Origin: Casp-Chloro-G3 sp002816715
GTDB taxonomy: Bacteria > Chloroflexota > Dehalococcoidia > Lucifugimonadales > UBA3495
Direction of reading: 5' to 3'
Length of the DNA: 46,680 nucleotides
Assembly: GCA_027623815.1 (NCBI GenBank)
Contig: JAQBUV010000010.1
Coordinates: forward strand, 1 to 46,680
Positions within the stretch are counted from its first letter, which is position 1. Each line of letters starts with the position of its first letter. A program made the position numbers and the translations under genes. Positions 23,178 to 30,975 of the stretch are shown piece after piece. The notes beneath the pieces are model-generated. The model saw nothing but the letters and a program-made list of their open reading frames with translations. It did no database searches and was not told the origin of the DNA.

Positions 23178-24128
23178 ATGGTCACAAAACTAACCTACAA
23201 GGGAATACTGGACACCATTGGGAACACTCCAATGGTGGAACTACAGAAGATGAGCCCCAGAGCGGGAGTGCGCATCTTTGCCAAGTTGGAGGGCCAAAAC
23301 CCCACCGGCAGCGTCAAGGACCGCATTGCCCAGAAGATGATTGAGCGGGCTGAACAGGACGGCGAGATAACCGCCAACCGCTCCATCTTGGAACCGACCA
23401 GCGGTAATACTGGTATCGCCCTAGCCATGATCGCACGGATCAAAGGATACAAAGTGACCGTGGTGATGCCGGAGAACGTCAGCGCGGAGCGTACCCAACT
23501 GCTCCAAGCTTACGGCGCCAATATCATCTACTCCGATGGCACGCTGGGCACTAACGGTTCCATAGAAATGGCCCGTGATGTCATGGAGAAGCACCCCCAT
23601 GACTACTTGATGATGTACCAGTACGGCAACGAAGGCAACCCTGAAGCGCACTACCAGGGCACTGGACGGGAAATCATTGAGGCTTTGCCAGATGTAGATA
23701 TGTTCGTGGCCGGGCTGGGTACCGGCGGCACTTTAATGGGCACCGGGCGTAGGCTTAAGGAACACAACCCCAACGTGAAAATTGTAGCGGTGGCCCCTGA
23801 GCCAGACGACTTCATCTCCGGCCTTCGCCGCCTAGAAGATGGATTCATCCCGCCAATTCTGGACCTGAACCTGCTGGACGCCCGTATCATGGTGGGCAGC
23901 TTCCACGCTTTCCGTACCACCAGAGACCTGTTGGAGCAGGAAGGCATCTTCGCCGGCGTGTCCTCCGGGTCGGTAGTCTACGCTGCGTTACGGCAGGCCG
24001 AACGCATGGAGCAAGGCAACATTGTGTGCCTGTTGGCCGACGGGGGATGGAAATACCTCAGCACCAGCTTGTGGACTAAGGACTACGAGCAGTTAGAGAA
24101 AGACGCCAAGGGAAAGATTTGGTGGTAG
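23178..24128 (+). CDS. Cysteine synthase (PLP-dependent, CysK/CysM family)
   Basis: PLP enzyme of 316 residues that makes cysteine from an activated serine and a sulfur donor. It starts ILDTIGNTPMVEL, has the PLP lysine at residue 47 in NPTGSVKDR, the substrate loop TSGNTG (about 76-81), the phosphate-binding GTGGTLMGTGR (about 183-193) and a C-terminal SSGSVVYAAL Ser region. Its position after a MoeB-like gene favours a CysM role using a thiocarboxylated carrier protein, although free sulfide cannot be excluded. ATG at 23178 begins the conserved sequence; the Shine-Dalgarno is poor, and an AGGAG about 30 bases upstream is too distant. Confidence 0.88.
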   Translation: MVTKLTYKGILDTIGNTPMVELQKMSPRAGVRIFAKLEGQNPTGSVKDRIAQKMIERAEQDGEITANRSILEPTSGNTGIALAMIARIKGYKVTVVMPENVSAERTQLLQAYGANIIYSDGTLGTNGSIEMARDVMEKHPHDYLMMYQYGNEGNPEAHYQGTGREIIEALPDVDMFVAGLGTGGTLMGTGRRLKEHNPNVKIVAVAPEPDDFISGLRRLEDGFIPPILDLNLLDARIMVGSFHAFRTTRDLLEQEGIFAGVSSGSVVYAALRQAERMEQGNIVCLLADGGWKYLSTSLWTKDYEQLEKDAKGKIWW

Positions 24129-24235
24129 GTGGCAAGCAAGACATGGAAAGTGCTTGAAAGGCATTCTTTGGGATTCCGAAGCCTGTTCGTGTTCAGATCG
24201 AATTGCGGTATTGAATCGCCAATTAGTGGCAAATC

Positions 24236-24264
24236 TTGAATCGTCCACTGGGCGATGTTATACT
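24236..24264 (+). promoter_or_regulatory. nusA: Putative nusA operon promoter
   Basis: TTGAAT (24236-24241), a 17-base spacer and TATACT (24259-24264). Initiation would be near 24271, at the foot of the first leader hairpin, leaving a leader of about 90 bases before nusA. Confidence 0.65.
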
Positions 24265-24269
24265 TTGGG

Positions 24270-24326
24270 CAAGACTTTGGTCTTGGAAGCGGGAATATCC
24301 CGCTTTCTTTCTGAAAGGGACAAGAC
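24270..24326 (+). promoter_or_regulatory. nusA leader with competing hairpins
   Basis: Hairpin 1: CAAGAC (24270-24275), loop TTTG, GTCTTG (24280-24285). Hairpin 2: AAGCGGG (24287-24293), loop AATAT, CCCGCTT (24299-24305), followed by the pyrimidine-rich TCTTTCT. A second CAAGAC at 24321-24326 could replace the first as partner of GTCTTG, enclosing hairpin 2. This looks like a switchable leader and may serve autoregulation by NusA; function is inferred. Confidence 0.5.
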
Positions 24327-24362
24327 TAGTTTTACAGGACGAAACTACAAGGGGGATACGCA

Positions 24363-26069
24363 ATGAAAAGCGACTTCTTAATAGCGTTGACCCAATTGGC
24401 GGCGGAGCGGCATTTGCCGAAAGAGCAGGTACTTCAAGCGATTGAAGTCGCCTTGGCATCGGCTTTCAGGAAGGACAACCCCGCTTCGGGCCAGAACATC
24501 ACAGTTAAGCTAAACCCCAACACCGGACATGTAGACGTCTTCGCCCTGAGAACCGTGGTGGAGGTCGTTGAAGATCCCACGCGGGAAATTGAGCTGAAAG
24601 AAGCTCAGGCATTCCAGAAATCCATCGCAATTGGTGAAGAACTCGCCTCGCCTGAGCCGGTTCCCCACAACGCCAGCCGCATCGCCGCGCAAACCGCCAA
24701 ACAGGTGGTTCTACAGCGCCTGCGGGAGGCCGAACGTGACCTGCTATTCCAAGAATTCATTCAGCACAAGGATGACATTATCTCCGGAATGGTCGAACAA
24801 ATTGGGCCGGGCCGGTCGGTCACCTTGGAGTTGGGGCGAGCGCAGGCGATAATGCCGCCCGACGAGCAGGTGCCCACCGAGCGGTACCGCAAAGGTCAGA
24901 GGGTCAAAGTCTACGTTGTTGATGTCCGCAATAGCAGCAAAGGCCCGGAGATTCTAGTCTCGCGAAGCCACAAGAATCTGCTGAAGCGGCTTTTTGAGAT
25001 TGAAGTCCCTGAGGTCTTCAACGGTGTAGTTGAAATCAAGGCCATCGCCAGAGAGGCCGGGTTCCGCAGCAAGGTGGCGGTTCATTCCACCCAAGCGGGA
25101 ATCGACCCGGTCGGTTCCTGCATCGGAATCAGAGGCAATCGTATCCAGAGCATTGTTAACGAGCTACAGGGCGAGAAGATTGACGTCGTCCCTTGGGACG
25201 ATGACCCAAAGGCGTTTATCGGGAAAGCCCTTAGCCCCTCAGAAGTGGTTCATGTAGAATTGGAACCCCATGCGCAAACAGCCACCGTAGTAGTGCCAGA
25301 CCGTCAGCTGTCCTTGGCTATCGGAAAAGAAGGCCAAAACGCCCGTTTGGCTTCCCGGCTATCCGGTTGGCGCTTGGATATAAAGGGTCTGAGCGAGTGG
25401 GAAGAAATTAAGGAAACGCGCCAGAAGCGACTGGAATCCAAAAAGCTCCTGTTACCCCAGGAACCAGTCGAGGCGATCAAGGAGACAGTCGACGCCGTTG
25501 CCGAAGCCGAAGCAATTATTGAGGCTGCGCAGGCTCCGGCAGGTGAAGAAGTAGTTGCTCAGACCGGAACTGTAGAAGAAGTGACCGCAGAAGAACCCCA
25601 AGCTGAAGTAGTTGGGGAGATCAGCCAAGTTGAGGCCCCCGCTGCTGAGGCACTGGATGAGGATGCTTTGCTCGCTGCCTTGATCCAAGAGGAAGAATCG
25701 GCGGAAAAGGGACTCCCGGCGACCGCAGAGGCTACTGCCAGCCTGAGCGTGGATGATTTGGAATCTTTCACCCTTGACGACGTGCTGGAAGGGGATGAAG
25801 AAGATGAAGATGAGTACGAAGATGAAGACAGCGAAAAAGAGGATGAACTAGCTCCCGAAACTTCAGTTCTAACTCCGGACGCTGGCAAAATCAGGTTCGC
25901 CGAAGATATTGTCGGAGATCACCGAGGCGGCGTTGGGCGTCGAGCCCGTGGGGCACGCCGTAGTGGTGGCGGTGCTGGTGCCGCACGCGGAGGGGTCCGG
26001 CGGGGGCCTGCGCGAGGGCCGGGGGCTCGCCCGCCGGGTGCTCGACCCGCGCCGGGGGCAGGACGTTAA
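24363..26069 (+). CDS. nusA: Transcription termination/antitermination factor NusA
   Basis: RNA polymerase-associated elongation factor. The 568 residues comprise an N-terminal polymerase-binding domain (to about 125), an S1 domain (about 135-200, VKVYVVDVRNSSKGPEILVSR), KH1 and KH2 (about 205-345, including DPVGSCIGIRGNRIQSIVNEL and LAIGKEGQNARLASRLSGW). Beyond these lies an unusual tail of about 200 residues: first an Ala/Glu/Val-rich acidic stretch, with runs such as EGDEEDEDEYEDEDSEKEDE, then a Gly/Arg/Ala/Pro-rich basic end. The final 150 bases are strikingly GC-rich. The usual upstream gene rimP is absent. GGGGG lies about eight bases before the ATG. First gene of the nusA-ylxR-infB-rbfA-truB operon. 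Confidence 0.95.
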   Translation: MKSDFLIALTQLAAERHLPKEQVLQAIEVALASAFRKDNPASGQNITVKLNPNTGHVDVFALRTVVEVVEDPTREIELKEAQAFQKSIAIGEELASPEPVPHNASRIAAQTAKQVVLQRLREAERDLLFQEFIQHKDDIISGMVEQIGPGRSVTLELGRAQAIMPPDEQVPTERYRKGQRVKVYVVDVRNSSKGPEILVSRSHKNLLKRLFEIEVPEVFNGVVEIKAIAREAGFRSKVAVHSTQAGIDPVGSCIGIRGNRIQSIVNELQGEKIDVVPWDDDPKAFIGKALSPSEVVHVELEPHAQTATVVVPDRQLSLAIGKEGQNARLASRLSGWRLDIKGLSEWEEIKETRQKRLESKKLLLPQEPVEAIKETVDAVAEAEAIIEAAQAPAGEEVVAQTGTVEEVTAEEPQAEVVGEISQVEAPAAEALDEDALLAALIQEEESAEKGLPATAEATASLSVDDLESFTLDDVLEGDEEDEDEYEDEDSEKEDELAPETSVLTPDAGKIRFAEDIVGDHRGGVGRRARGARRSGGGAGAARGGVRRGPARGPGARPPGARPAPGAGR

Positions 26070-26107
26070 GTTCTTCCCAGCAAAGTAGCGAAGGTGGGGA
26101 GGATGTT

Positions 26108-26404
26108 TTGCCCAGATCCAGTCACACTCCAGAACGCACATGTATCGCTTGTGGGAGGAAGCTCCCCAAGAGAGAACTATTACGCATTGTCCGCACCCCT
26201 GAGGGTCAAATCGCACCCGACCTCACTGGAAAGACTGCTGGCCGGGGGGCCTACCTATGCAGTTCGCCAGAATGTTGGCAAAAAGGTATTTATAGAGGTG
26301 GACTGGAGCGGGGTTTGAAAGCCTCCCTTTCCGCCCAGGAGCAGAAACTATTGTTAGATTTCTACCAAGAACAGGCAAAAATGAATGTAGCCGTGGAGGG
26401 TTAA
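26108..26404 (+). CDS. ylxR: YlxR-family RNA-binding protein
   Basis: Small protein of 98 residues encoded between nusA and infB, the usual place of this family. The signature RTCIACGRKLPKRELLRIVRTPEG (about 10-33) and GRGAYLCSSPECWQKG (about 45-60) match the DUF448/YlxR fold, proposed to bind RNA or nucleoids; in some bacteria it affects RNase P or transcription. The start is TTG with GGGGAGG upstream. The stop is separated by one base from the infB ATG, so translational coupling is likely. Confidence 0.9.
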   Translation: MPRSSHTPERTCIACGRKLPKRELLRIVRTPEGQIAPDLTGKTAGRGAYLCSSPECWQKGIYRGGLERGLKASLSAQEQKLLLDFYQEQAKMNVAVEG

Positions 26405-26405
26405 T

Positions 26406-28229
26406 ATGACCTCTGACGGGCGCAGAAGCGCAGTTGAATCTCGGACCCAAGCCGGAAAAGAAAGCCGTCGCGGACCATCAAGAGTGCTGGTTTTACCCCA
26501 GGCCCTCACCGTAAAGCACTTATCTGAATTGGTCGACCAAAGTCCCATTGACGTAATCAAACAGTTGATGCGCAGTGGGATCATGGTATCAATGAACGAG
26601 GTAATTGATCACGAGGTAGCCACTCTGGTTACCCAGGCTTTCGGCATCAAGACCAAAGTGGCCGATGCAAGCGACTTGGGCAAGCATTTGTCCAGCGAGG
26701 AAGCCGGTAGTGAGACAGATGAAGGGTCAGTCTCCCGGCCGCCAGTGGTGACCATCTTGGGTCACGTAGACCACGGCAAGACCAGTCTCCTGGACGCCGT
26801 CCGTAAAGCCCACGTGGCTGATGCCGAAGTTGGGGGCATTACCCAGCACATCGGGGCCTATCAAATAGAGCATCTAGGCCACAAGATGACGTTCCTGGAC
26901 ACTCCAGGGCATGCGGCGTTCACCGCCATTCGCTCCCGAGGTGCCCGCGTTACCGACATCGCGGTCTTGGTGGTGGCCGCTGATGACGGATTGATGCCGC
27001 AAACGATAGAAGCCATTAATCATGCCAAGGCCGCAGAAGTTCCCATCATTATTGCCATCAACAAAATGGACCTGCCGGGGGCAGACCCGGAACGGGTCAA
27101 GCGACAACTCAGCGAGCATAATCTATTGGTGGAAGACTGGGGCGGGGAAATTATATCGGTGGGGGTTTCCGCTCGCACCGGGTCAGGCCTGGATGAACTG
27201 TTAGAGAATATTCAAGTACTTTCAGAAATCTCCGAGCTAAAGGCAAACCCAGACAAACCTGCCGCCGGTGTCATTATTGAAACCAGACTTGACCGGCGCC
27301 GGGGCCCTACTAGCACGGTATTGGTGCAGGGCGGCACGCTGAAAATCGGCGACCTCGTCGTAGCCGGTAGCGTCTGGGGAAAGGTTCGGGCCATGAACAA
27401 CGACTTGGGTGAGCCAGTTAAAGAACTCGGCCCCTCCCAGCCGGGGGAAGTGCTGGGATTCAGCACTCTGCCAGAAGCTGGAGACCTCTTCGCCGTGGTT
27501 GCCACTGAGCGGGAGGCCCGTACCATCGCGACCGATCAGGAGCGTCAAAACTCTGCCAAACAGTCCCAAGGGAGAGCCTTGACCCTGGAGGAAGTGGTCA
27601 AACAGATTGACATTGGAGATGTTAAAGAACTTAATTTGGTGCTTAAAGCCGACGTGCAGGGTAGTGCGGAGGCGGTCAGGCAATCCTTGGAACAACTTAC
27701 CGATGACGAAGCAAAAGTGCGCATCCTGCATTCTGGTGTGGGGGCCATCAACGAATCGGACGTACTGTTGGCCAGTGCCTCTTTGGCGATTGTCATCGGC
27801 TTCAACGTAGGTGCTGAGCCTGGAGTTGACCGGGTGGCAGAACGGATGGGCGTTGAGCTCCGTCATTACAACATCATCTACCGGCTGATTGAAGACGTCG
27901 AGTTGGCGTTGCACGGCATTCTCGAGCCAACTTACACCGACGTGGTGGTGGCTCGCGCCGAAGTGCGAGAAGTCTTCCCAGCCCGTCGTGGCGTTCAAAT
28001 TGCCGGTTGTCGGGTCCTGGATGGACGGATCACCCGAGGAGCCGCTGTACGGGTCATCCGTGGGACAACGGCCATGGTCGAATCAACCATCACCAGCCTG
28101 CGGCACTTCCGCGAGGAAGTTAACGATGCCAATGCGGGCACCGAGTGTGGTATCGTGCTGCAAGGCTTCAACGAATTCGAGACCGGTGACGTTATAGAGG
28201 CTCACCGCCAGGAACGATCGCAGCGTTAA
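26406..28229 (+). CDS. infB: Translation initiation factor IF-2
   Basis: GTPase that places initiator tRNA on the ribosome. The 607 residues form a short IF-2: only about 110 residues precede the G domain, containing the IF2-N motif LTVKHLSELVDQSPIDVIKQLM. G1 is GHVDHGKT (about 119-126), G3 is DTPGHAAF (about 164-171), and G4 is NKMDLPGA (about 218). Domain II follows, and the C-terminal fMet-tRNA-binding domain ends in GTECGIVLQGFNEFETGDVIEAH. A perfect 9-bp hairpin straddles its stop codon. Operon member between ylxR and rbfA. Confidence 0.97.
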   Translation: MTSDGRRSAVESRTQAGKESRRGPSRVLVLPQALTVKHLSELVDQSPIDVIKQLMRSGIMVSMNEVIDHEVATLVTQAFGIKTKVADASDLGKHLSSEEAGSETDEGSVSRPPVVTILGHVDHGKTSLLDAVRKAHVADAEVGGITQHIGAYQIEHLGHKMTFLDTPGHAAFTAIRSRGARVTDIAVLVVAADDGLMPQTIEAINHAKAAEVPIIIAINKMDLPGADPERVKRQLSEHNLLVEDWGGEIISVGVSARTGSGLDELLENIQVLSEISELKANPDKPAAGVIIETRLDRRRGPTSTVLVQGGTLKIGDLVVAGSVWGKVRAMNNDLGEPVKELGPSQPGEVLGFSTLPEAGDLFAVVATEREARTIATDQERQNSAKQSQGRALTLEEVVKQIDIGDVKELNLVLKADVQGSAEAVRQSLEQLTDDEAKVRILHSGVGAINESDVLLASASLAIVIGFNVGAEPGVDRVAERMGVELRHYNIIYRLIEDVELALHGILEPTYTDVVVARAEVREVFPARRGVQIAGCRVLDGRITRGAAVRVIRGTTAMVESTITSLRHFREEVNDANAGTECGIVLQGFNEFETGDVIEAHRQERSQR

Positions 28230-28241
28230 TCCAACGCTGCG
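28219..28241 (+). repeat. Perfect hairpin across the infB stop codon
   Basis: CGCAGCGTT (28219-28227) pairs with AACGCTGCG (28233-28241) around an AATCC loop. The infB TAA (28227-28229) lies at the top of the stem. No T-run follows, so it is not a standard terminator; it may stabilise the upstream mRNA or reduce downstream transcription or translation. Confidence 0.6.
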
Positions 28242-28286
28242 CCCAATTCAGCCTCTTTGATACCGGCCGCGTTCGGGAGTGTTACG

Positions 28287-28706
28287 ATGACTACAAGACG
28301 AGTAGATCGCATCAACGGTCAACTGCGCCAAGAGCTAAGCCTAATTATTTCCCGTCAGATCAAAGACCCGCGAATTGGCGGTGTGATCACGATAACTCAG
28401 GTGAAGGCCGCCCACGACTTGCGTACCGCTCGAGTATTCGTTAGTGTACTGGGCGACCAGGCTACCAAACTAAGCACCTTGGAAGGAATCCAGTCGGCCT
28501 CCACCTATTTGAGGCGGGAGTTGCGTGACCGGCTCAAATTAAAATACGTGCCCTTTATGAAGTTTGAACTTGACCAGTCAATTGAAGACGCCGACAATTT
28601 GCTTCGGGTTATTGACCAGCTAAAGGATGATCCAGCCATGGAGAAACTCTCCGCTCATATCCCCACCAACGAAGGGCCATTAGCGTTCCCTTCCAACAAC
28701 AAGTAA
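28287..28706 (+). CDS. rbfA: Ribosome-binding factor A
   Basis: Small KH-like protein that matures the 30S subunit and processes the 16S rRNA 5' end. The 139 residues from ATG at 28287 show RRVDRINGQLRQELSLIISRQIKDPRIGGVITITQV (about 4-39), the family N-terminus, and a strand ARVFVSVLGDQ near 50. The start at 28287 is preferred over an upstream in-frame start because it matches the conserved start of the family and has CGGGAG about nine bases upstream. It is three bases from truB. The C-terminal tail (HIPTNEGPLAF) is short and variable. Confidence 0.92.
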   Translation: MTTRRVDRINGQLRQELSLIISRQIKDPRIGGVITITQVKAAHDLRTARVFVSVLGDQATKLSTLEGIQSASTYLRRELRDRLKLKYVPFMKFELDQSIEDADNLLRVIDQLKDDPAMEKLSAHIPTNEGPLAFPSNNK

Positions 28707-28709
28707 GTA

Positions 28710-29684
28710 ATGGCAAAATCCACGGCCAAAGCGTCGGCAGTACACACCGGGTTTCTCAACTTTAATAAGCCAGTCGGCATAACCTCTATGGAGGCGTTGC
28801 GTCGCATCAAGGCCATCACCGGCCAGAAGCAAAAGGTGGGCCACGCTGGCACCATGGATCCCCTGGCCCACGGCGTGTTGCCAATCTGCTTCGGGCAAGC
28901 AACCCGCCTGATGGAATATGTTGTCGGCAGAACTAAACGCTACACCGTGGCGATCAAGCTGGGCGAGACCACCAAGACCTTCGACGCTGAAGGGGAAGTG
29001 ACCCAGTCTGGTGACCCTTGCGGAATCACCGTCGAAACCATCAAGGCCGCTCTGCCGGCATTTACCGGTGCCGTAATGCAAACACCCCCGATGTACAGCG
29101 CGATTAAAATTAACGGCCAAAGACTCTACAAACTGGCGCGCGCTGGTATCGAAGTTGAACGGGAAGCACGCCCTGTGGAGATTTTCGACATTGAGATTGT
29201 TGACTTCTCTCTGCCCAATTTGGTGATCAACGTTGAGTGCGGTCGCGGCGTCTATATGCGCTCTTTGGCTCACGATTTGGGAGGCGCGCTCGGTTGTGGT
29301 GGTTATGTGACCGACTTGGTTCGCACCTATAGCGGGGGCTTCCATCTTGAAGATTCAGTGACGTTGGAACAGTTGGAGGAGGCCAATTCCCAGAACCCAA
29401 CTGGCTGGCTTCAATATCTATGCCCGGTTGACTCAGTCTTAAGGGATTTGAGGTCGCTGAAGGTAAGCACTCAGGCCGAACAATACCTGAGCAACGGCCA
29501 GTCGGTAGGAATTGGGCGAACCGGGATGGAAGCCGGGTACTTGGAGCAGTTTCGACTATACTCCACCGACGGCAAATTCCTAGCATTAGCCCGGTGCGAC
29601 CTTTCAACCAGCACTTGGAAGCCGGTAAAGGTCTTCCAGACTACCACCCCTTCCCCCTATTCCCCAACCGAAGTTGGGCATTAG
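28710..29684 (+). CDS. truB: tRNA pseudouridine(55) synthase TruB
   Basis: Makes pseudouridine 55 in the T-loop of tRNAs. The 324-residue protein starts with FLNFNKPVGITSMEALRRIK (about 15-34), then the catalytic loop GHAGTMDPLAHGVLP with the nucleophilic Asp50. Later motifs are MYSAIKINGQRLYKLAR (about 130-146) and CGRGVYMRSLAHDLG (about 173-187); the C-terminal 70 residues correspond to the PUA-like region. Last gene of the nusA operon. No terminator with a clear T-run follows within the next 100 bases. Confidence 0.95.
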   Translation: MAKSTAKASAVHTGFLNFNKPVGITSMEALRRIKAITGQKQKVGHAGTMDPLAHGVLPICFGQATRLMEYVVGRTKRYTVAIKLGETTKTFDAEGEVTQSGDPCGITVETIKAALPAFTGAVMQTPPMYSAIKINGQRLYKLARAGIEVEREARPVEIFDIEIVDFSLPNLVINVECGRGVYMRSLAHDLGGALGCGGYVTDLVRTYSGGFHLEDSVTLEQLEEANSQNPTGWLQYLCPVDSVLRDLRSLKVSTQAEQYLSNGQSVGIGRTGMEAGYLEQFRLYSTDGKFLALARCDLSTSTWKPVKVFQTTTPSPYSPTEVGH

Positions 29685-30014
29685 CTTGCCCAGCATTTAT
29701 TCCACTCAACCCAGATATGAACTACATTTCGTGTGGGTTTGGTTTTACCTGGGCCAAATACGGCTGATATCCAAATTTTTGTCTTGACTTAGATTTTCAG
29801 CAATGTATATTGGGATGGAGCTAGCTGCAGTTCAAGTCCACAGTAGTCCAGATTGGGTACCACAAGATGGCCGCTGTACATCCAACAAAGGTTGAGAAGG
29901 GGACCTCAAGGGCAAACCAGTGGCTCTCAAAGACTACTCATGCTAACGAACGGTGGCTCTTTGGGGAATTTCCACAGCAAAACTTAGGCGGAAAATAAAC
30001 GAGGGGGTATCACT
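29685..30014. other. Intergenic region and long leader before the DUF5679 gene
   Basis: About 330 bases. A good promoter, TTGACT (29784-29789), a 16-base spacer and TATATT (29806-29811), predicts a leader of about 195 bases before the next start. The leader holds a small hairpin TTGAG-AAGGGGAC-CTCAA near 29892-29909 and two copies of GTGGCTCT about 30 bases apart near 29921 and 29953. No ORF or known RNA family recognised. Confidence 0.45.
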
Positions 30015-30155
30015 ATGGAAGCCTATTGCTTCAAATGTCGCAGCAAACGAGAGATTGGAAACCCACAGCAAGTAACGCTGAAGAATGGTCGCCCGGCAAC
30101 TCAGGGAGTATGCCCACAGTGCGGAACCAAAATGTTTCGGATTGGTAAAGCGTAG
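30015..30155 (+). CDS. DUF5679-type zinc-ribbon mini-protein
   Basis: A 46-residue protein, short enough to be missed by length cut-offs. It begins MEAYCFKCRSKREI and ends GVCPQCGTKMFRIGKA, giving two CxxC pairs (Cys5/Cys8 and Cys33/Cys36) typical of a zinc ribbon. The sequence matches the pattern of DUF5679 proteins, frequent in Chloroflexota and Actinobacteria, with unknown function. The start has a strong GAGGGGG seven bases upstream. It has its own promoter and a leader of about 195 bases, long for such a tiny gene, suggesting post-transcriptional control. RNA or DNA binding is a guess. Confidence 0.85.
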   Translation: MEAYCFKCRSKREIGNPQQVTLKNGRPATQGVCPQCGTKMFRIGKA

Positions 30156-30538
30156 CGACTAGGTCGACAGCCAGCAATAGATGTCTCATTGAGTGGTGGT
30201 GCGTAAGAATGTGTGGTTGAGGCAAGACTGAGACTGGCCGAATCGACAATATCTTGGAGCGACCTCTTCCAGGGCGCGGGGATCTTATTCATTAAGACCC
30301 GCGCCCTGCGCTATTAAGGGATTTGTGCCACTCAGGCGTCGGGCGTTGGCACCCCTTGCCAGCTGACACCAGACATACGATACACCGCCAATAAGCGCCA
30401 TTTTCATTGACACCTTGTCGCCAACCTAACTACAATAACCACGGAGTCCTCGCCACGCTCAAATTTGTACGCATCCGCTAATTTTAACAATCCATTTTAA
30501 GGTAAAACCTCAGCCAGGCGACATCAGCGAGTACAATA
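30156..30538. other. Intergenic region with long hairpin and the nrtS promoter
   Basis: About 380 bases. It contains the strong stem-loop at 30270-30308 (separate entry) and a promoter-like pair TTGACA (30407-30412), an 18-base spacer and TACAAT (30431-30436). A second TACAAT (30532-30537) sits immediately before the next start. Nothing else could be supported. Confidence 0.45.
30270..30308 (+). terminator. Long hairpin downstream of the DUF5679 gene
   Basis: CAGGGCGCGGG (30270-30280) and CCCGCGCCCTG (30298-30308) form a perfect 11-bp GC-rich stem; within the loop, TCTTA and TAAGA can pair further. No T-run follows on either strand, so termination efficiency is uncertain; it may be a transcript-end or stability structure. 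Confidence 0.55.
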
Positions 30539-30913
30539 ATGAATATGCGCAGCCAGGTTACTTCCCAGACACAATCCAAACAAATCGTTCACACTTGCGA
30601 CTGTTGCGGCAAGAAGGCCGTCCAAGGGCGTGCCTTCTCTTTCAAGTCCAGAAACGCCCCCGCTGCATCCCCAGCAGACGCTTCCTCCACCGAAACAACC
30701 AAGTGTTTCCAATGTGCCTTGAAGCACCTACCCATGCTCAAACGGTCATTGATAGCCGCCCTGGTTGTCGGCACTGTGTTGACCGCCTTGAATCAAGGTG
30801 ACGCCCTGCTATGGGGTCAGTGGAACAACGCCCTGTACTGGAAAATCCCGCTTACTTACTGCGTGCCTTTCATCGTAGCGTCCTACGGTGCGTTAATCAA
30901 CAGCAGAAAATAG
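30539..30913 (+). CDS. NrtS-type nitrate/nitrite transporter with N-terminal zinc-ribbon
   Basis: A 124-residue protein. The C-terminal half has two hydrophobic segments and the pattern LKRSLIAALVVGTVLTALNQGDALLWG...WKIPLTYCVPFIVASYGAL, which matches NrtS, a small nitrate transporter described in marine cyanobacteria and other bacteria. The N-terminal 65 residues are unusual: CDCCGKK (about 20-26) and CFQCALKH (about 56-63) form a possible zinc ribbon with a Ser/Ala-rich linker. Neither the ATG at 30539 nor the one at 30545 has a Shine-Dalgarno; TACAAT at 30532-30537 would allow a leaderless start at 30545. No nitrate-assimilation genes are adjacent. Substrate is inferred from family. Confidence 0.75.
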   Translation: MNMRSQVTSQTQSKQIVHTCDCCGKKAVQGRAFSFKSRNAPAASPADASSTETTKCFQCALKHLPMLKRSLIAALVVGTVLTALNQGDALLWGQWNNALYWKIPLTYCVPFIVASYGALINSRK

Positions 30914-30975
30914 GGGCAGTCGATAAAACCGCCCCTACCCTTCATGTCATTACCCAGTGTTAGCTCCAATTCTGG

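Noticed and set aside
27237..27998. 253-codon minus-strand frame inside infB
   Set aside because: It overlaps the conserved domains of IF-2 and has no family motifs.
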